DNA of 64,000 bases from Streptomyces roseofulvus (GCF_039534915.1 NZ_BAAAWE010000001.1:1736001-1800000), one strand, 5' to 3'. Numbered from the stretch's first letter, positions 26,753-37,194 are shown. Translations and numbers: made by a program. Notes: generated by a model from the letters alone, not told the origin.

Positions 26753-27472
26753 ATGTCGTCAAGCGTTCAGCGCAAGCGCATCCGGAAATCACCCGAGGCC
26801 CGGCGGGCGGAGATCGTGGCGACCGCCGCGCGCGTCGCCCTCACCGAAGGGCTGGAGTGCGTCACGCTGCGGCGGGTCGCCGAGGAGCTCGCCGTCCGGC
26901 CCGGACTGATCAGCCACTACTTCCCCTCGGCCGAGGACCTGGTGGCCGAGGCGTTCTCGGTCGCGGCCCTCGGCGAGCTCGACGCGCTGCTGCCGGCCGA
27001 GCGCCCGGACGGCACGCCCGCGCAGTACCTGGCCCGCTACTTCGCGCTGTCGTCCGGCGAGGCCTACGACGACATCAGCCGCCTCTGGATCAACGCCCGG
27101 CACCTGAGCCGCTACCGGCCCGTCCTGCGGGAGCGGGTCACGCGGATGGAACTGGCCTCCGACGACCGGCTGGAGGAGCTGATCCGCGACGGCGTCGACC
27201 GCGGCGAGTTCCGCACCGACGACCCCAGGTCGGCGGCCATCCAGATCCTGGTCGTCCTCGACGGCCTCGGCGCCCACGCCAACTCGGACCGCACCGACCG
27301 GCCCCCGGCCGTGACCCGTCTCGCCGTCAGCACCGCCGAACGCGCCCTCGCCCTCCCGCACGGCACCCTCGACGCCCCCGGCGCCACCGGCACCCTGCCG
27401 CTCACGTTCTCCCCGGCCGACGCCGCCGAAGCGGCGGTGACGGCGGGCACGACGGGAGCCACCCCGGCCTGA
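26753..27472 (+). CDS. TetR-family transcriptional regulator
   Basis: A 239-residue protein. The N-terminal HTH covers about residues 14-62 (RRAEIVATAARVALTEGLEC, VTLRRVAEELAVRPGLISHY). The helical ligand domain has the YfiR/BetI-like YLARYFALSSGEAYDDISRL and ends in an Ala/Thr-rich tail. It probably represses the divergent NCS1 permease, and perhaps the downstream amidohydrolase. ATG 26753 is chosen because the promoter -10 box ends 7 bases before it. The permease gene lies on its upstream side and a 27-bp repeat array follows its stop. Confidence 0.85.
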   Translation: MSSSVQRKRIRKSPEARRAEIVATAARVALTEGLECVTLRRVAEELAVRPGLISHYFPSAEDLVAEAFSVAALGELDALLPAERPDGTPAQYLARYFALSSGEAYDDISRLWINARHLSRYRPVLRERVTRMELASDDRLEELIRDGVDRGEFRTDDPRSAAIQILVVLDGLGAHANSDRTDRPPAVTRLAVSTAERALALPHGTLDAPGATGTLPLTFSPADAAEAAVTAGTTGATPA

Positions 27473-27523
27473 CGGCACCGGACGCCCCTACGCGCCCCGG
27501 TGAGCTCGCGTGACCTGCCCCCA

Positions 27524-27685
27524 CCCCGCACGCTCACGTGCCCTGCCCAGCCCCGCACGCCCACGTGCCCTCCCTCACCCCGCACCCTCGCGTGCCCTCC
27601 CCCGCCCCGCACCCTCGCATGCCCTGCCCCACCGCGCACGCTCACGTGCCCTGCCCCACCCCGCACCCTCGCGTGCCCTCCCCCG
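27524..27685. repeat. 27-bp minisatellite, six copies
   Basis: Six direct repeats of exactly 27 bases occupy 27524-27685, each starting CCCCGCAC (one CCGCGCAC) and containing CACGTG, CGCGTG or CGCATG, then CCCT and a C-rich run. Copies 3 and 6 are nearly identical. A partial copy precedes the array. Because 27 is a multiple of three, the array stays open in one frame and would read as PAPSRALPR-like units, but it has no ribosome site. It fills most of the 265-base gap between the TetR and amidohydrolase genes. Confidence 0.85.
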
Positions 27686-27737
27686 CCCGCCGCGCCGCGC
27701 TCAGCCCTCCCGTACCACCACCGCAAGGAGCTCCCCC

Positions 27738-29369
27738 GTGTCCACCCGACTCGTCCTGCACTCCGCCCGTCTGCTCGACCCCGGCACCGGGGCCTTCCTC
27801 GCGGCGAGCGCGCTCGCCGTGGGCGAGGACGGGCGGATCGCCGCGCTCGGCGACGACCGCGAGATACGGGAACTCGCCGGGCCCGCCACACCCGTCGTCG
27901 ACCTGAAGGGCGCCGTCGTCACCCCCGGCCTCGTCGACGGGCACGTCCACCCCGTCACCGGCGCCGAGCTGACCGGCGGCCTCGACCTCTCCGGCTGCGC
28001 CGATCTCGCCGACGTCCGGGAGGCGCTGGGGCGCGAGGCGCGCCGCCTGCGCCGGGGCGAGTGGCTCTTCGCCTGGGGGCTCGACCCGAACGTCTTCGGC
28101 GACAGGCCGGTCGGCATCGCCCCCTTCGACACCGTCCTGCACGGGGTGCCCGCCTTCCTGCTGCTCTTCGACGCGCACTCCGCCCTCGCCTCCCGCCGCG
28201 CCCTCGAACTCGCCGGCATCGACGGCCCGCGCACGTTCGAGCAGGCGTCCGCCGAGATCGTCTGCGACGCCGACGGGCGCCCCACCGGGCTGCTCCAGGA
28301 GGACGCCGCCTGCGAACTGGTCGAACGCGTCGCCCCGCAGCCGACCCGCGCCGAGCGCCTGGAGCGGCTGGCCGCGGCCCTGGACGGGATGGCGGCGGCC
28401 GGCCTGACCGGCGGGCACGTCATGGACGCCAACGGCGCCAGCCTCGACCTCTTCGCCGAGCTCGACGCCGCCGGCCGGCTGCCGCTGCGGCTCCGGGTGG
28501 CGCCCTGGTGCCAGCCCGGCGCCGACGCCGCCGGCGTCCAGGAGCTGATCGACCTCCAGGGACGCGGCGGCGCGCTGTGGCAGGTCGCCGGCGTGAAGCT
28601 CTTCATGGACGGCACCATCGACAACGGCACCGCCTGGCTGGAGCGGCCCGACCGCCACGGCGAGTCCACCCACGCCTTCTGGCCGGACCCGGAGGCGTAC
28701 ACGGAGATCATCGGCTCGCTGCACCGGGCCGGGGTGCCGACCGCGACCCACGCCATCGGCGACGCCGCCGTCCGGCACGTCCTCGACGCCGTCGCCACGG
28801 CGCGGGCGACCGGCGGCGACCCGGCCGTACGACACCGGGTCGAGCACATCGAGACGGTCCCCGACGACACCCTGCGCCGCTTCGCCGAGCTGGGCGTCAT
28901 CGCCTCCATGCAGCCCACCCACTGCTGCGACTTCACCCGCGCCGACCACACCGACAACTGGTCCCGCCGGCTCGGCGAGGAGCGCGCCGGGCGCGCCTGG
29001 CGCTGCCGGGACCTGGTGGACTCCGGGGCGACCGTGGTGCTGGGCTCGGACTGGCCGATCGCGCCGTTCCCCCCGCTGGGCGTGCTGGCCGGCGCCGTGC
29101 ACCGCCGCCCGACCCGGGACCTGGCCCAGCCGCCGCACGGCCCGGAGCAGGCGCTGACCCCGCTGGAGGCGCTGCGCGGGCTGACGACGGGCCCCGCGTA
29201 CGCGGCGGGCGAGGAGCGGTCCTCCGGCCGGCTCGCCCTCGGCCACCGCGCCGACCTCACGGTCCTCGCGGCCGACCCGCTCACCACCCCGGCCGCCGAA
29301 CTCCCCGACGTCCCGGTCCTCCTGACGGCGGTCGACGGTCGGATCACCCACCGGGCGGCGCGGCTGTGA
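27738..29369 (+). CDS. YtcJ-like amidohydrolase
   Basis: A 543-residue metal-dependent hydrolase of the amidohydrolase superfamily. It has the N-terminal beta-sandwich, the metal motif VDGHVHPVTG, the central VKLFMDGTIDNGTAW, THAIGDAAV and VEHIETVPDD histidines, and the final GSDWPIAPFPPL Asp. The domain ends with LALGHRADLTVLAADPL. YtcJ-type enzymes deacylate or ring-open small amides; the substrate is not known. The GTG start at 27738 follows AAGGAG by 7 bases. The frame is open farther upstream through the 27-bp repeats, but that part is not coding. Its neighbour permease hints at a nitrogen heterocycle. Confidence 0.85.
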   Translation: MSTRLVLHSARLLDPGTGAFLAASALAVGEDGRIAALGDDREIRELAGPATPVVDLKGAVVTPGLVDGHVHPVTGAELTGGLDLSGCADLADVREALGREARRLRRGEWLFAWGLDPNVFGDRPVGIAPFDTVLHGVPAFLLLFDAHSALASRRALELAGIDGPRTFEQASAEIVCDADGRPTGLLQEDAACELVERVAPQPTRAERLERLAAALDGMAAAGLTGGHVMDANGASLDLFAELDAAGRLPLRLRVAPWCQPGADAAGVQELIDLQGRGGALWQVAGVKLFMDGTIDNGTAWLERPDRHGESTHAFWPDPEAYTEIIGSLHRAGVPTATHAIGDAAVRHVLDAVATARATGGDPAVRHRVEHIETVPDDTLRRFAELGVIASMQPTHCCDFTRADHTDNWSRRLGEERAGRAWRCRDLVDSGATVVLGSDWPIAPFPPLGVLAGAVHRRPTRDLAQPPHGPEQALTPLEALRGLTTGPAYAAGEERSSGRLALGHRADLTVLAADPLTTPAAELPDVPVLLTAVDGRITHRAARL

Positions 29370-29386
29370 CGGGTCCCGGTCCGGCC

Positions 29387-30457
29387 TCAGCCGCCCGGCC
29401 GGGCCCTCGTCAGGGCGAGCAGGTCGCGGGCCGGACCGGTGGGCCGGTGGCCGGTGGGCCAGACGGCCCGCAGGTCGCGGCTGAGCCGGACGCCGGCCAC
29501 CGGCACGGCGACCAGACGGCGGCCGGACAGCTCCTCGGCGATCGCGAGCTCGCTGAGGACCGCCGGACCCGCGCCGGTGACCGCCGCCGCCTTCACGGCG
29601 GTGGTGGAAGCCAGTTCGAGCAGCGGGCGGGCCAGCCCGCCGTGCCCGGCGAGGGCCGCGTCCAGGACCTGCCGGGTGCCCGAACCGCGCTCCCGCAGCA
29701 CCAGCGGCGTCGCGGCCAGCTCGGCCGGGTCGATCGGGGTGCGGCGGCGGGCCCACGGATGCGAGGGCGCGGTCACCACCACGAGCCGGTCGTGCGCGAC
29801 GACGGTGCCGTCGAGCCCGTCCGGGACGGCGAGCCCCTCGACGAAGCCGAGGTCCGCCTCGCCCGCGAGCAGCCGCTCCGCGACCACCGCCGAGTTGCCC
29901 GCCTGGAGCGACACCGCGGTGTCCGGGCGTTCGGCGCGCAGCGCGATCAGCCAGCCCGGCAGCAGGTACTCGGCGATCGTCATGGACGCGACCACCCGCA
30001 GCCGAGAGTCCCGGCGCCCCCGCAGCGCCTGCACCCCCGCGTCGAACGCCTCGGCGGACTCCACGATCCGCCGCGCCCAGTCGGTGACCAGGGCGCCCGC
30101 GTCGGTGAGCCGGGAACCGCGCGGCGAGCGGTCCACGAGCGCCACGCCGAGCTGCCGCTCCATCGAACGGATGCGGCTGCTGGCCGCCGGCTGGGTGATG
30201 CCGACCTCGCGGGCGGCGGCGCCCAGGCTGCCGTGCCGGGCGACGGCGAGGAGCAGTTCGAGCGCGCCGAGGTCGGGGACCCGGTGCGACAGGTGCGCCG
30301 TCGCCGGCTCCCACGCCCCGGGGCCCGGGCCCGCCCCCGTACCCGCGCCGCCGCCGGCGGCCGCGAGGGCCGCGGCCGCCGTCCTTCTCCCCCCGGCGCC
30401 CCCGCCCGTGGCCGTGCCCCGCTCCGCCCCCGCGCCGCCGTCCCGCTCCCTGCTCAT
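29387..30457 (-). CDS. LysR-family transcriptional regulator with Gly/Ala-rich N-terminal extension
   Basis: A 356-residue protein. Residues 1-55 are low-complexity Gly/Ala/Pro. The HTH follows at about 62-120 (LGALELLLAVARHGSLGAAA, REVGITQPAASSRIRSMERQ), then the periplasmic-binding-like effector domain (LRVVASMTIAEYLLPGWLIA, VLRERGSGTRQVLDAAL). It resembles CysB/RbcR-type regulators. The extension is unusual; a start near VPDLGALELL would lack a ribosome site. It lies divergent from a TDT-type transporter with a perfect palindrome between, so it probably controls that gene and itself. Confidence 0.85.
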   Translation of the reverse strand: MSRERDGGAGAERGTATGGGAGGRRTAAAALAAAGGGAGTGAGPGPGAWEPATAHLSHRVPDLGALELLLAVARHGSLGAAAREVGITQPAASSRIRSMERQLGVALVDRSPRGSRLTDAGALVTDWARRIVESAEAFDAGVQALRGRRDSRLRVVASMTIAEYLLPGWLIALRAERPDTAVSLQAGNSAVVAERLLAGEADLGFVEGLAVPDGLDGTVVAHDRLVVVTAPSHPWARRRTPIDPAELAATPLVLRERGSGTRQVLDAALAGHGGLARPLLELASTTAVKAAAVTGAGPAVLSELAIAEELSGRRLVAVPVAGVRLSRDLRAVWPTGHRPTGPARDLLALTRARPGG

Positions 30458-30467
30458 AAAGCCAGCT

Positions 30468-30479
30468 TATGACGTCATA
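30468..30479. promoter_or_regulatory. TATGACGTCATA palindrome, candidate LysR operator
   Basis: A perfect 12-base palindrome lies 10 bases upstream of the LysR ATG and 48 bases upstream of the transporter ATG. It is one of the few AT-containing palindromes in the area. Its position fits a LysR regulatory site shared by both genes. Confidence 0.5.
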
Positions 30480-30527
30480 GCCCCATGATCCCTGGTGGGG
30501 GCCGCGGCCGGCGGCGACGGTGGAGTC

Positions 30528-31688
<1,161 letters not shown>

Positions 31689-32357
31689 GCATCCGCCCGT
31701 CGACGAGCGCGGCCGCGGTCCCGGGGAACGCCTCGGGGCCGTCGGCCGCCGTGAAGCGGTACGGCTCGTCCGGGAGCACCACGAGCCGCGGGCGGGCCCC
31801 GGTCAGCTCGCCGAGCGGCACCTTCGGGTAGCGCTCGGGGTGGCCCGCGTACAGGTTGCGGACGCCGAGGCGGGCGAGGAGGTCGCCGGCGAAGGTGTCC
31901 CGGCCGAGCACCATCCACGGCCGGCGCCAGATCGGGACGACGGCGGTGACGCCCCCGTCCGCGACCGGCTCCACGGCGGCCCACGCCTCCTCCGCCTCCG
32001 CCAGCCAGCGCGGCCGGCGGGGCGCGCCGCAGGCGGCGAGGACGTCGCCGAGGGCGGTCAGCCCCTGGTCGAGGGTGCGGATCTCGGTGACCAGCACCTC
32101 GGCGCCGCCGGCCCGCAGAGCGTCCAGGTCGGCCGCCCGGTTCTCCTCCTCGTTGGCGAGGACGAGATCGGGCCGGAGCGCGAGCACGGCGGGCACGTCG
32201 GGGTTCTTGGTGCCGCCGATCCGGGCGACGTCGAGCCCGGCGGGGTGGCTGCACCAGTCGGTGGCGCCGACGAGCAGGCCGGGCGCGGTGACGGCGACGG
32301 CCTCGGTGAGCGAGGGCACCAGGGACACCACCCGCGGCGTCCGCCCCCGGACCTCGG

Positions 32358-32909
32358 TCACTCCTCCTCGACCTCGACGTGGTCCGCGACCGCCACGACC
32401 AGGAGGCGGGTGCCCGGCTCGGTGGCGCGCCAGCGGTGCCGCACGCCGCCGGAGAGGTACAGGGAGTCGCCGCGGCCCAGCCGGTGGGCGCGGCCCTCGG
32501 CCTCGACCTCGGCGGCGCCGTCGGCGACGTACAGCAGTTCGTCGTTGCGGTGCTGGCACTCGCGGCCCGCGTCCTGCTCGCCGGTGAACTCCAGGGCGTG
32601 CAGCTGGTGCCGGCCGCGCACCAGCCGCCGTACCCCGTCCGGCATGGCGTCGGTGCCCTCGTCGGCGCGGACGACGTCGACGGTGCGGGCGGCCTCGGCG
32701 ACGGCGAGGAGTTCCGCGGCGGTGGTCTGGAGGGCCTCGGCGACCAGCTCCAGGGAGCGGCGGCTGGGGCGGGCGCGCTCGTTCTCGATCTGGCTGAGGA
32801 AGGGCACGGACAGGCCGCTGCGGGCGGCGACCACGGCCAGGGTGAGCTGGAGGGCCCGGCGCCGCCTCTTGACGGCCGCGCCCACGCGGGGTGCTTCCTT
32901 CTCGTCCAT
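32358..32909 (-). CDS. XRE-family regulator with C-terminal cupin domain
   Basis: A 183-residue protein. The HTH is at about 9-65 (VGAAVKRRRRALQLTLAVVA, ARSGLSVPFLSQIENERARP). The cupin is at about 100-180 (CQHRNDELLYVADGAAEVEA, GDSLYLSGGVRHRWRA). Such proteins regulate metabolism in response to a small ligand held in the cupin. ATG 32909 is preferred, with GGAGGGA 7 bases upstream; an in-frame GTG at 32915 lies inside that spacing. It is translationally coupled to the metal-receptor gene. Confidence 0.85.
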   Translation of the reverse strand: MDEKEAPRVGAAVKRRRRALQLTLAVVAARSGLSVPFLSQIENERARPSRRSLELVAEALQTTAAELLAVAEAARTVDVVRADEGTDAMPDGVRRLVRGRHQLHALEFTGEQDAGRECQHRNDELLYVADGAAEVEAEGRAHRLGRGDSLYLSGGVRHRWRATEPGTRLLVVAVADHVEVEEE

Positions 32910-33017
32910 GGCCACTCCCTCCCTCTGCCGGCTGCCTCGTCGCGTACCGACCGGTTACCTGCACCTTACGCAGCTTTGGGCCGGGGTTTCGCGTCGTGGC
33001 GGAAAGGGCCGGCGAAA

Positions 33018-33051
33018 GGGGCGGCCGCCGGTCACGTCCGGCGACCGCCCC
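33018..33051 (-). terminator. Terminator of the betaine-transport operon
   Basis: GGGGCGG-C-CGCCGG, a TCACGT loop, then CCGGCG-A-CCGCCCC (33018-33051): a 13-bp stem with one C/A mismatch, 21 bases after the stop of the permease gene. Confidence 0.75.
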
Positions 33052-33072
33052 TGTCCGGCGGGTGAGGTCCGG

Positions 33073-34881
33073 TCACTGCGGGGCGAGTCGCTCCGCGAGC
33101 CCGGGCTGGGCGTCCAGCCACGTCCGGACGGCCTGCTGCTCCTTGCCCTTGCCGGTGCGCTGGATCTGCGCCTCCAGGCCGGTGAGCTGCTTCTCCGTGA
33201 GCGTGAAGTCCTTCAGCCAGGCGCCCACCTCGGGGTTGTCCTCGCTGAAGCCCTTGCGGGCCAGGGTGTGCACGCCGTCGCCCTTGCCCCAGACGCCCTT
33301 CGGGTCGGCGAGCTTCGTCAGGTCGTGGGCGGAGTAGGCCCAGTGCGGGGACCAGAGGGTGACGACGACCGGTTCCTTGCGCTCGTAGGCGCGCTTCAGC
33401 TCGGCGAGCATGCCGGGCGTGGAGCCGTCGACGACCTCGTACTCGCCCTCCAGGCCGTACTCCTTCAGGACCTTGTCCTTGAGGATGCCCATCATCCCGG
33501 CGCTGGGCTCGATGCCGACGATCCGGCCCTTGAAGCGGTCGCCCTTGCCCTTCAGGTCGGCGAGGGACCGCACGTCCTTGACGTACGAGGGGACGGACAG
33601 CTCCAGGGAGGTCGGGCCGTACCAGGAGCCGAGGTCCTCCAGCTTGTTCCCGTACTTCTCCAGGTACTGGGCGTGGGTGACGGGCAGCCAGGCGTCGGTC
33701 TGGAAGTCGAGCTGCCCGCCGGCCAGGCCGGTGTAGAGCGCGCCGGCCTCCAGCTGCTTGGTCTCGACCTCGTAGCCGCGGCGCTCCAGGAGTTCCTTCC
33801 ACAGGTAGGTGGAGGCGATGCCCTCGTCCCACGGGATGTAGCCGATGCTGACCTTCCTGCCGTGGCCGGCGCCCGCGCCGGAGGCCGTGGTCGAGGTGGC
33901 GCCGGAGCCGCCGAGGAAGCCGGACCCGCCCGCGACGAGCGCGAGGACGACGACGCCGACGAGCGCGGTGACGGGCTGCGGGCGGTGCGCCCACAGCTGG
34001 GCGGTGCGGCGGCGGGCGGTGGCCGCGCGGGCCTTGGCGAGGGCGCGTCGGCCGAGCGGGGAGACCTGGCGGCCCAGGGCGCCGGTCATCCGGTCGAGGT
34101 ACATGGCGAGGACGACGATGGAGACGCCGGCCTCGAAGCCGAGGCCGATGTCGACGTTGCCGATGGCGCGGTAGACGGCGCCGCCGAGTCCGCCGCCGCC
34201 GACCATGCCGGCGATGACGACCATGGAGAGGCCCAGCATGATGACCTGGTTGACGCCGGCCATGATCGTCGGGACGGCGAGCGGCAGCTGGACGCGGAGC
34301 AGGGTGCTGCGCGGGGTGGTGCCGAACGCCTCGGCGGCCTCGACGAGTTCGGCGTCGACCTGGCGGATGCCGAGCTCGGTCATCCGGACGCCGGGCGGCA
34401 GCGCGAAGACGATGGTGGCGATGATGCCGGGGACGACGCCGACGCCGAAGAAGATGATGCCGGGGATCAGGTAGACCATCGCCGGCATGGTCTGCATGAA
34501 GTCGAGGACGGGCCGCAGCACCGTGCTGACCGTCTTCGAGCGGGCCGCCCAGATGCCGAGCGGGACGGCGATCACCAGGGTGACGAGGGTGGCGACGAGC
34601 ACCAGCGAGAGCGTCGCCATCGCCTCGTCCCACAGCTGGACGGAGTCGACGAGAGCCAGCCCGGCGAAGGAGAGCAGACCGGCGGCGAGACCGCGCAGCC
34701 ACCAGGCGACGACGGCGAGGATGCCGGCGAGCAGCAGCGGCTGCGGCGCCGACAGGACGGCGTCGATGCCGTCGTAGAGGCCGGTGATGCCGCCGCTGAC
34801 CGCGTCGAACAGCCAGGAGAGCCGCGCCTGGAGCCAGTCGACGGAGCTGTCGACCCAGGAGCCGAGGGGAAGCCTAGGCAT
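33073..34881 (-). CDS. opuAB-AC: Glycine-betaine/proline ABC transporter, permease fused to substrate-binding domain
   Basis: A 602-residue fusion. Residues 1-300 are an ABC permease with about six helices and the EAA loop EAAEAFGTTPRSTLLRVQLP. A further helix (VTALVGVVVLALVAGGSGFL) tethers an extracytoplasmic receptor from about residue 340 (VSIGYIPWDEGIASTYLWKE), with DAWLPVTHAQYLEKYG and WSPHWAYSAHDLTKL. The Trp-rich sequences suit a quaternary-ammonium cage. This gives osmoprotectant uptake driven by the OpuAA ATPase encoded upstream, whose gene overlaps this one by 8 bases. The S. coelicolor SCO1620/1621 pair has the same order. Confidence 0.93.
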   Translation of the reverse strand: MPRLPLGSWVDSSVDWLQARLSWLFDAVSGGITGLYDGIDAVLSAPQPLLLAGILAVVAWWLRGLAAGLLSFAGLALVDSVQLWDEAMATLSLVLVATLVTLVIAVPLGIWAARSKTVSTVLRPVLDFMQTMPAMVYLIPGIIFFGVGVVPGIIATIVFALPPGVRMTELGIRQVDAELVEAAEAFGTTPRSTLLRVQLPLAVPTIMAGVNQVIMLGLSMVVIAGMVGGGGLGGAVYRAIGNVDIGLGFEAGVSIVVLAMYLDRMTGALGRQVSPLGRRALAKARAATARRRTAQLWAHRPQPVTALVGVVVLALVAGGSGFLGGSGATSTTASGAGAGHGRKVSIGYIPWDEGIASTYLWKELLERRGYEVETKQLEAGALYTGLAGGQLDFQTDAWLPVTHAQYLEKYGNKLEDLGSWYGPTSLELSVPSYVKDVRSLADLKGKGDRFKGRIVGIEPSAGMMGILKDKVLKEYGLEGEYEVVDGSTPGMLAELKRAYERKEPVVVTLWSPHWAYSAHDLTKLADPKGVWGKGDGVHTLARKGFSEDNPEVGAWLKDFTLTEKQLTGLEAQIQRTGKGKEQQAVRTWLDAQPGLAERLAPQ

Positions 34882-35935
34882 GGAGGGCCACCTCCTCGGC
34901 GGCCGGCCCGGTCGGTTGTCCGCCGAGCACGGCGAGAAGCCTTTCCTTCTGTACGACTCCGAGGGCGGGACCGCCGTCCTCGCGCACGGTCACCGGGTGC
35001 GGGCCCGCGGCGGCGAGCGCGCACAGGTCGGCGAGGAGCGTGTCGGGGCCGACGACCGGGGCGTCCGGGTCGACGGGGCCCTCGGCGGCGGTCATGACGG
35101 CGGAGGCGGTGAGCACCCGGGAGCGGTCGACGTCCTGGATGAAGGAGGCCACGTAGTCGTCGGCGGGCCGGACGAGGATGTCCTCGGCGGTGCCGAGCTG
35201 CACGATCCGGCCGCCGCGCATGACGGCGACGCGGTCGCCGAGGCGCATGGCCTCGTTGAGGTCGTGGGTGATGAAGACGATGGTCTTCTTCAGCTTCTTC
35301 TGGAGGACCAGGAGCTGGTCCTGCATGTCGCGGCGGATCAGCGGGTCGAGGGCGCTGAAGGACTCGTCCATGAGGAGCAGGTCGGCGTCGGTGGCGAGCG
35401 CCCGGGCCAGGCCCACGCGCTGCTGCATGCCTCCGGAGAGCTCGTCCGGCCAGGACTTCTCCCAGCCGGCCAGGCCGCACAGGGCCAGCGCCTCGGCGGC
35501 GCGCTTCTCGCGCTCGGCGCGCGGGACCCCCTGGACCTCCAGGCCGTAGCCGGCGTTCTCCAGGACGGTGCGGTGCGGGAAGAGCGCGAAGTGCTGGAAG
35601 ACCATGCTGACGCGGCGGGAACGGACCTCGCGCAGCGCGCGGGGGGTGAGCGCGGTGAGGTCGTCGCCGTCGTAGAGGACGCGGCCCGCGGTCGGTTCGA
35701 GCAGGCCGTTGAGCATGCGCAGGAGGGTCGACTTGCCGGATCCGGAGAGGCCCATGACCACGAAGATCTGACCCGGTTCGACCACGAAGGACGCGTCGAC
35801 GACGGCGGCGGTGACGCCGTCCTCGCGGAGCGCGTCGCGGTCGGCGCCGGCGACGAGGGCACGGACGGCCTCCGACTCGTCGGCGGGGCGTCTGGCGAAC
35901 ACCTTGAACAGGTGGTCGGCCTGGAGCCTGGACAC
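34874..35935 (-). CDS. opuAA: Glycine-betaine ABC transporter ATP-binding subunit with CBS domains
   Basis: A 353-residue protein. Walker A (GLSGSGKSTLLRML), the Q-loop, signature ELSGGMQQRVGLARALA, Walker B LLLMDESFSALDP and the H-loop THDLNEAMRLGD are all present. It ends with a pair of CBS domains (VMTAAEGPVDPDAPVV, VTVREDGGPALGVVQKERLL) that sense ionic strength in OpuA of other bacteria. The ATP-binding part starts near VRALVAGADRDALREDGVT, typical of ProV/OpuAA. GTG 35935 follows GAGGTGA. A divergent spacer of 247 bases separates it from the exonuclease; no riboswitch was recognised there. Confidence 0.93.
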   Translation of the reverse strand: MSRLQADHLFKVFARRPADESEAVRALVAGADRDALREDGVTAAVVDASFVVEPGQIFVVMGLSGSGKSTLLRMLNGLLEPTAGRVLYDGDDLTALTPRALREVRSRRVSMVFQHFALFPHRTVLENAGYGLEVQGVPRAEREKRAAEALALCGLAGWEKSWPDELSGGMQQRVGLARALATDADLLLMDESFSALDPLIRRDMQDQLLVLQKKLKKTIVFITHDLNEAMRLGDRVAVMRGGRIVQLGTAEDILVRPADDYVASFIQDVDRSRVLTASAVMTAAEGPVDPDAPVVGPDTLLADLCALAAAGPHPVTVREDGGPALGVVQKERLLAVLGGQPTGPAAEEVALHA

Positions 35936-36182
35936 ATTCACCTCACGGGTAGCGGGGAGAAACGGCGCGCCACCCCCGCGCACGCGCCGTGGAGCGCGGC
36001 GGGATCTGCCCGCACCACCCGTCGCGTACGGGGCCCACTGCTCAGGGCCCCTTACCGGGTCCGCTCCGGGCACGCGCCTGCCCCGGGCCTCCGGGGGCAA
36101 ACGGAAAGGTGACGGGGGTCACGGGAGCGGCGTGCGCGGCCGGCTCCGCCGCGCTGTCGGTGGGGTGCGGCATGATCGGGGT

Positions 36183-37118
36183 GTGACGCGACGCCTGATG
36201 CTCCTGGACACCGCCAGCCTCTACTTCCGCGCGTACTTCGGCGTGCCGGACTCGGTCCGGGCCCCGGACGGGACGCCGGTGAACGCCGTGCGCGGGCTGC
36301 TCGACTTCATCGGCCGACTGGTGCAGGACCACCGGCCGGACGAGCTCGTGGCCTGCTGGGACGACGACTGGCGGCCCCAGTGGCGGGTGGACCTGATCCC
36401 CTCGTACAAGGCGCACCGGGTCGCCGTGGAGACGGAGACCGGGCCGGACGAGGAGGAGATCCCGGACACCCTGTCCCCGCAGGTCCCGGTGATCGAGTCC
36501 GTCCTCGCGGCGCTCGGCATCGCCCGGATCGGCGCCGCCGGGTACGAGGCGGACGACGTGATCGGCACGCTGGCGGAGCGGGCCGAGGGCCCGGTCGACA
36601 TCGTGACCGGCGACCGGGACCTCTTCCAGCTCGTCGACGACGAGCGGGCGGTCCGGGTCCTGTACCCGCGCAAGGGCGTCGGCGACTGCGATCTGGTGGA
36701 CTCCGAGCTGATCCGCGCGAAGTACGGGGTGCGGCCCGACCAGTACGCGGACTTTGCCGCGCTCCGCGGCGACGCCAGCGACGGCCTGCCCGGCGTGAAG
36801 GGCATCGGCGAGAAGACCGCCGCGCAGCTGATCACCGAGTACGGCGACCTGGCAGGCGTACGGGCGGCCGCCGAGGACCGCACCTCGAAGCTGACGCCGG
36901 CCAAGCGGCGCGGGATCGTCGAGGCGGCGGCCTATCTGGACGTGGCGCCGACGGTGGTCCGGGTGGCCCGGGACGTGCCGCTGCCGGACTTCGACCCGAC
37001 GCTGCCCGCCGCCCCGCACGACCCGGCGGCCCTGCAGGCCCTCGCGACGCGCTGGAACCTCGGCGGCGCGCTCACCCGCCTGCTGCCGGTCCTGGCGGGC
37101 GTCCGGCCGGGGGCCTGA
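36183..37118 (+). CDS. Stand-alone 5'-3' exonuclease (PolA N-domain type)
   Basis: A 311-residue protein with the fold of the 5' nuclease domain of DNA polymerase I but no polymerase. The N-terminal motif LMLLDTASLYFRAYFG and the acidic metal sites AGYEADDVIGTLAE, DIVTGDRDLFQLVDD and ALRGDASDGLPGVKGIGEKT (helix-hairpin-helix) are all intact. It should cut flaps and RNA primers, with functional overlap with PolA. The GTG start at 36183 lies 7 bases after a -10-like CATGAT, so the mRNA may be leaderless. A single gene, with no nearby repair partner. Confidence 0.88.
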   Translation: MTRRLMLLDTASLYFRAYFGVPDSVRAPDGTPVNAVRGLLDFIGRLVQDHRPDELVACWDDDWRPQWRVDLIPSYKAHRVAVETETGPDEEEIPDTLSPQVPVIESVLAALGIARIGAAGYEADDVIGTLAERAEGPVDIVTGDRDLFQLVDDERAVRVLYPRKGVGDCDLVDSELIRAKYGVRPDQYADFAALRGDASDGLPGVKGIGEKTAAQLITEYGDLAGVRAAAEDRTSKLTPAKRRGIVEAAAYLDVAPTVVRVARDVPLPDFDPTLPAAPHDPAALQALATRWNLGGALTRLLPVLAGVRPGA

Positions 37119-37194
37119 CGCACGCGCCGGGCGGGGTTCTCGCGGTAGCGGTGCTCACGCACCGCCGTGCCGGGGCGTGAGCGGGCGCGGGATG

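Noticed and set aside
27510..27737. N-terminal extension of the amidohydrolase through the 27-bp repeats
   Set aside because: GTG 27738 has AAGGAG 7 bases upstream, and the extension is only repeat-encoded Pro/Ala/Arg.
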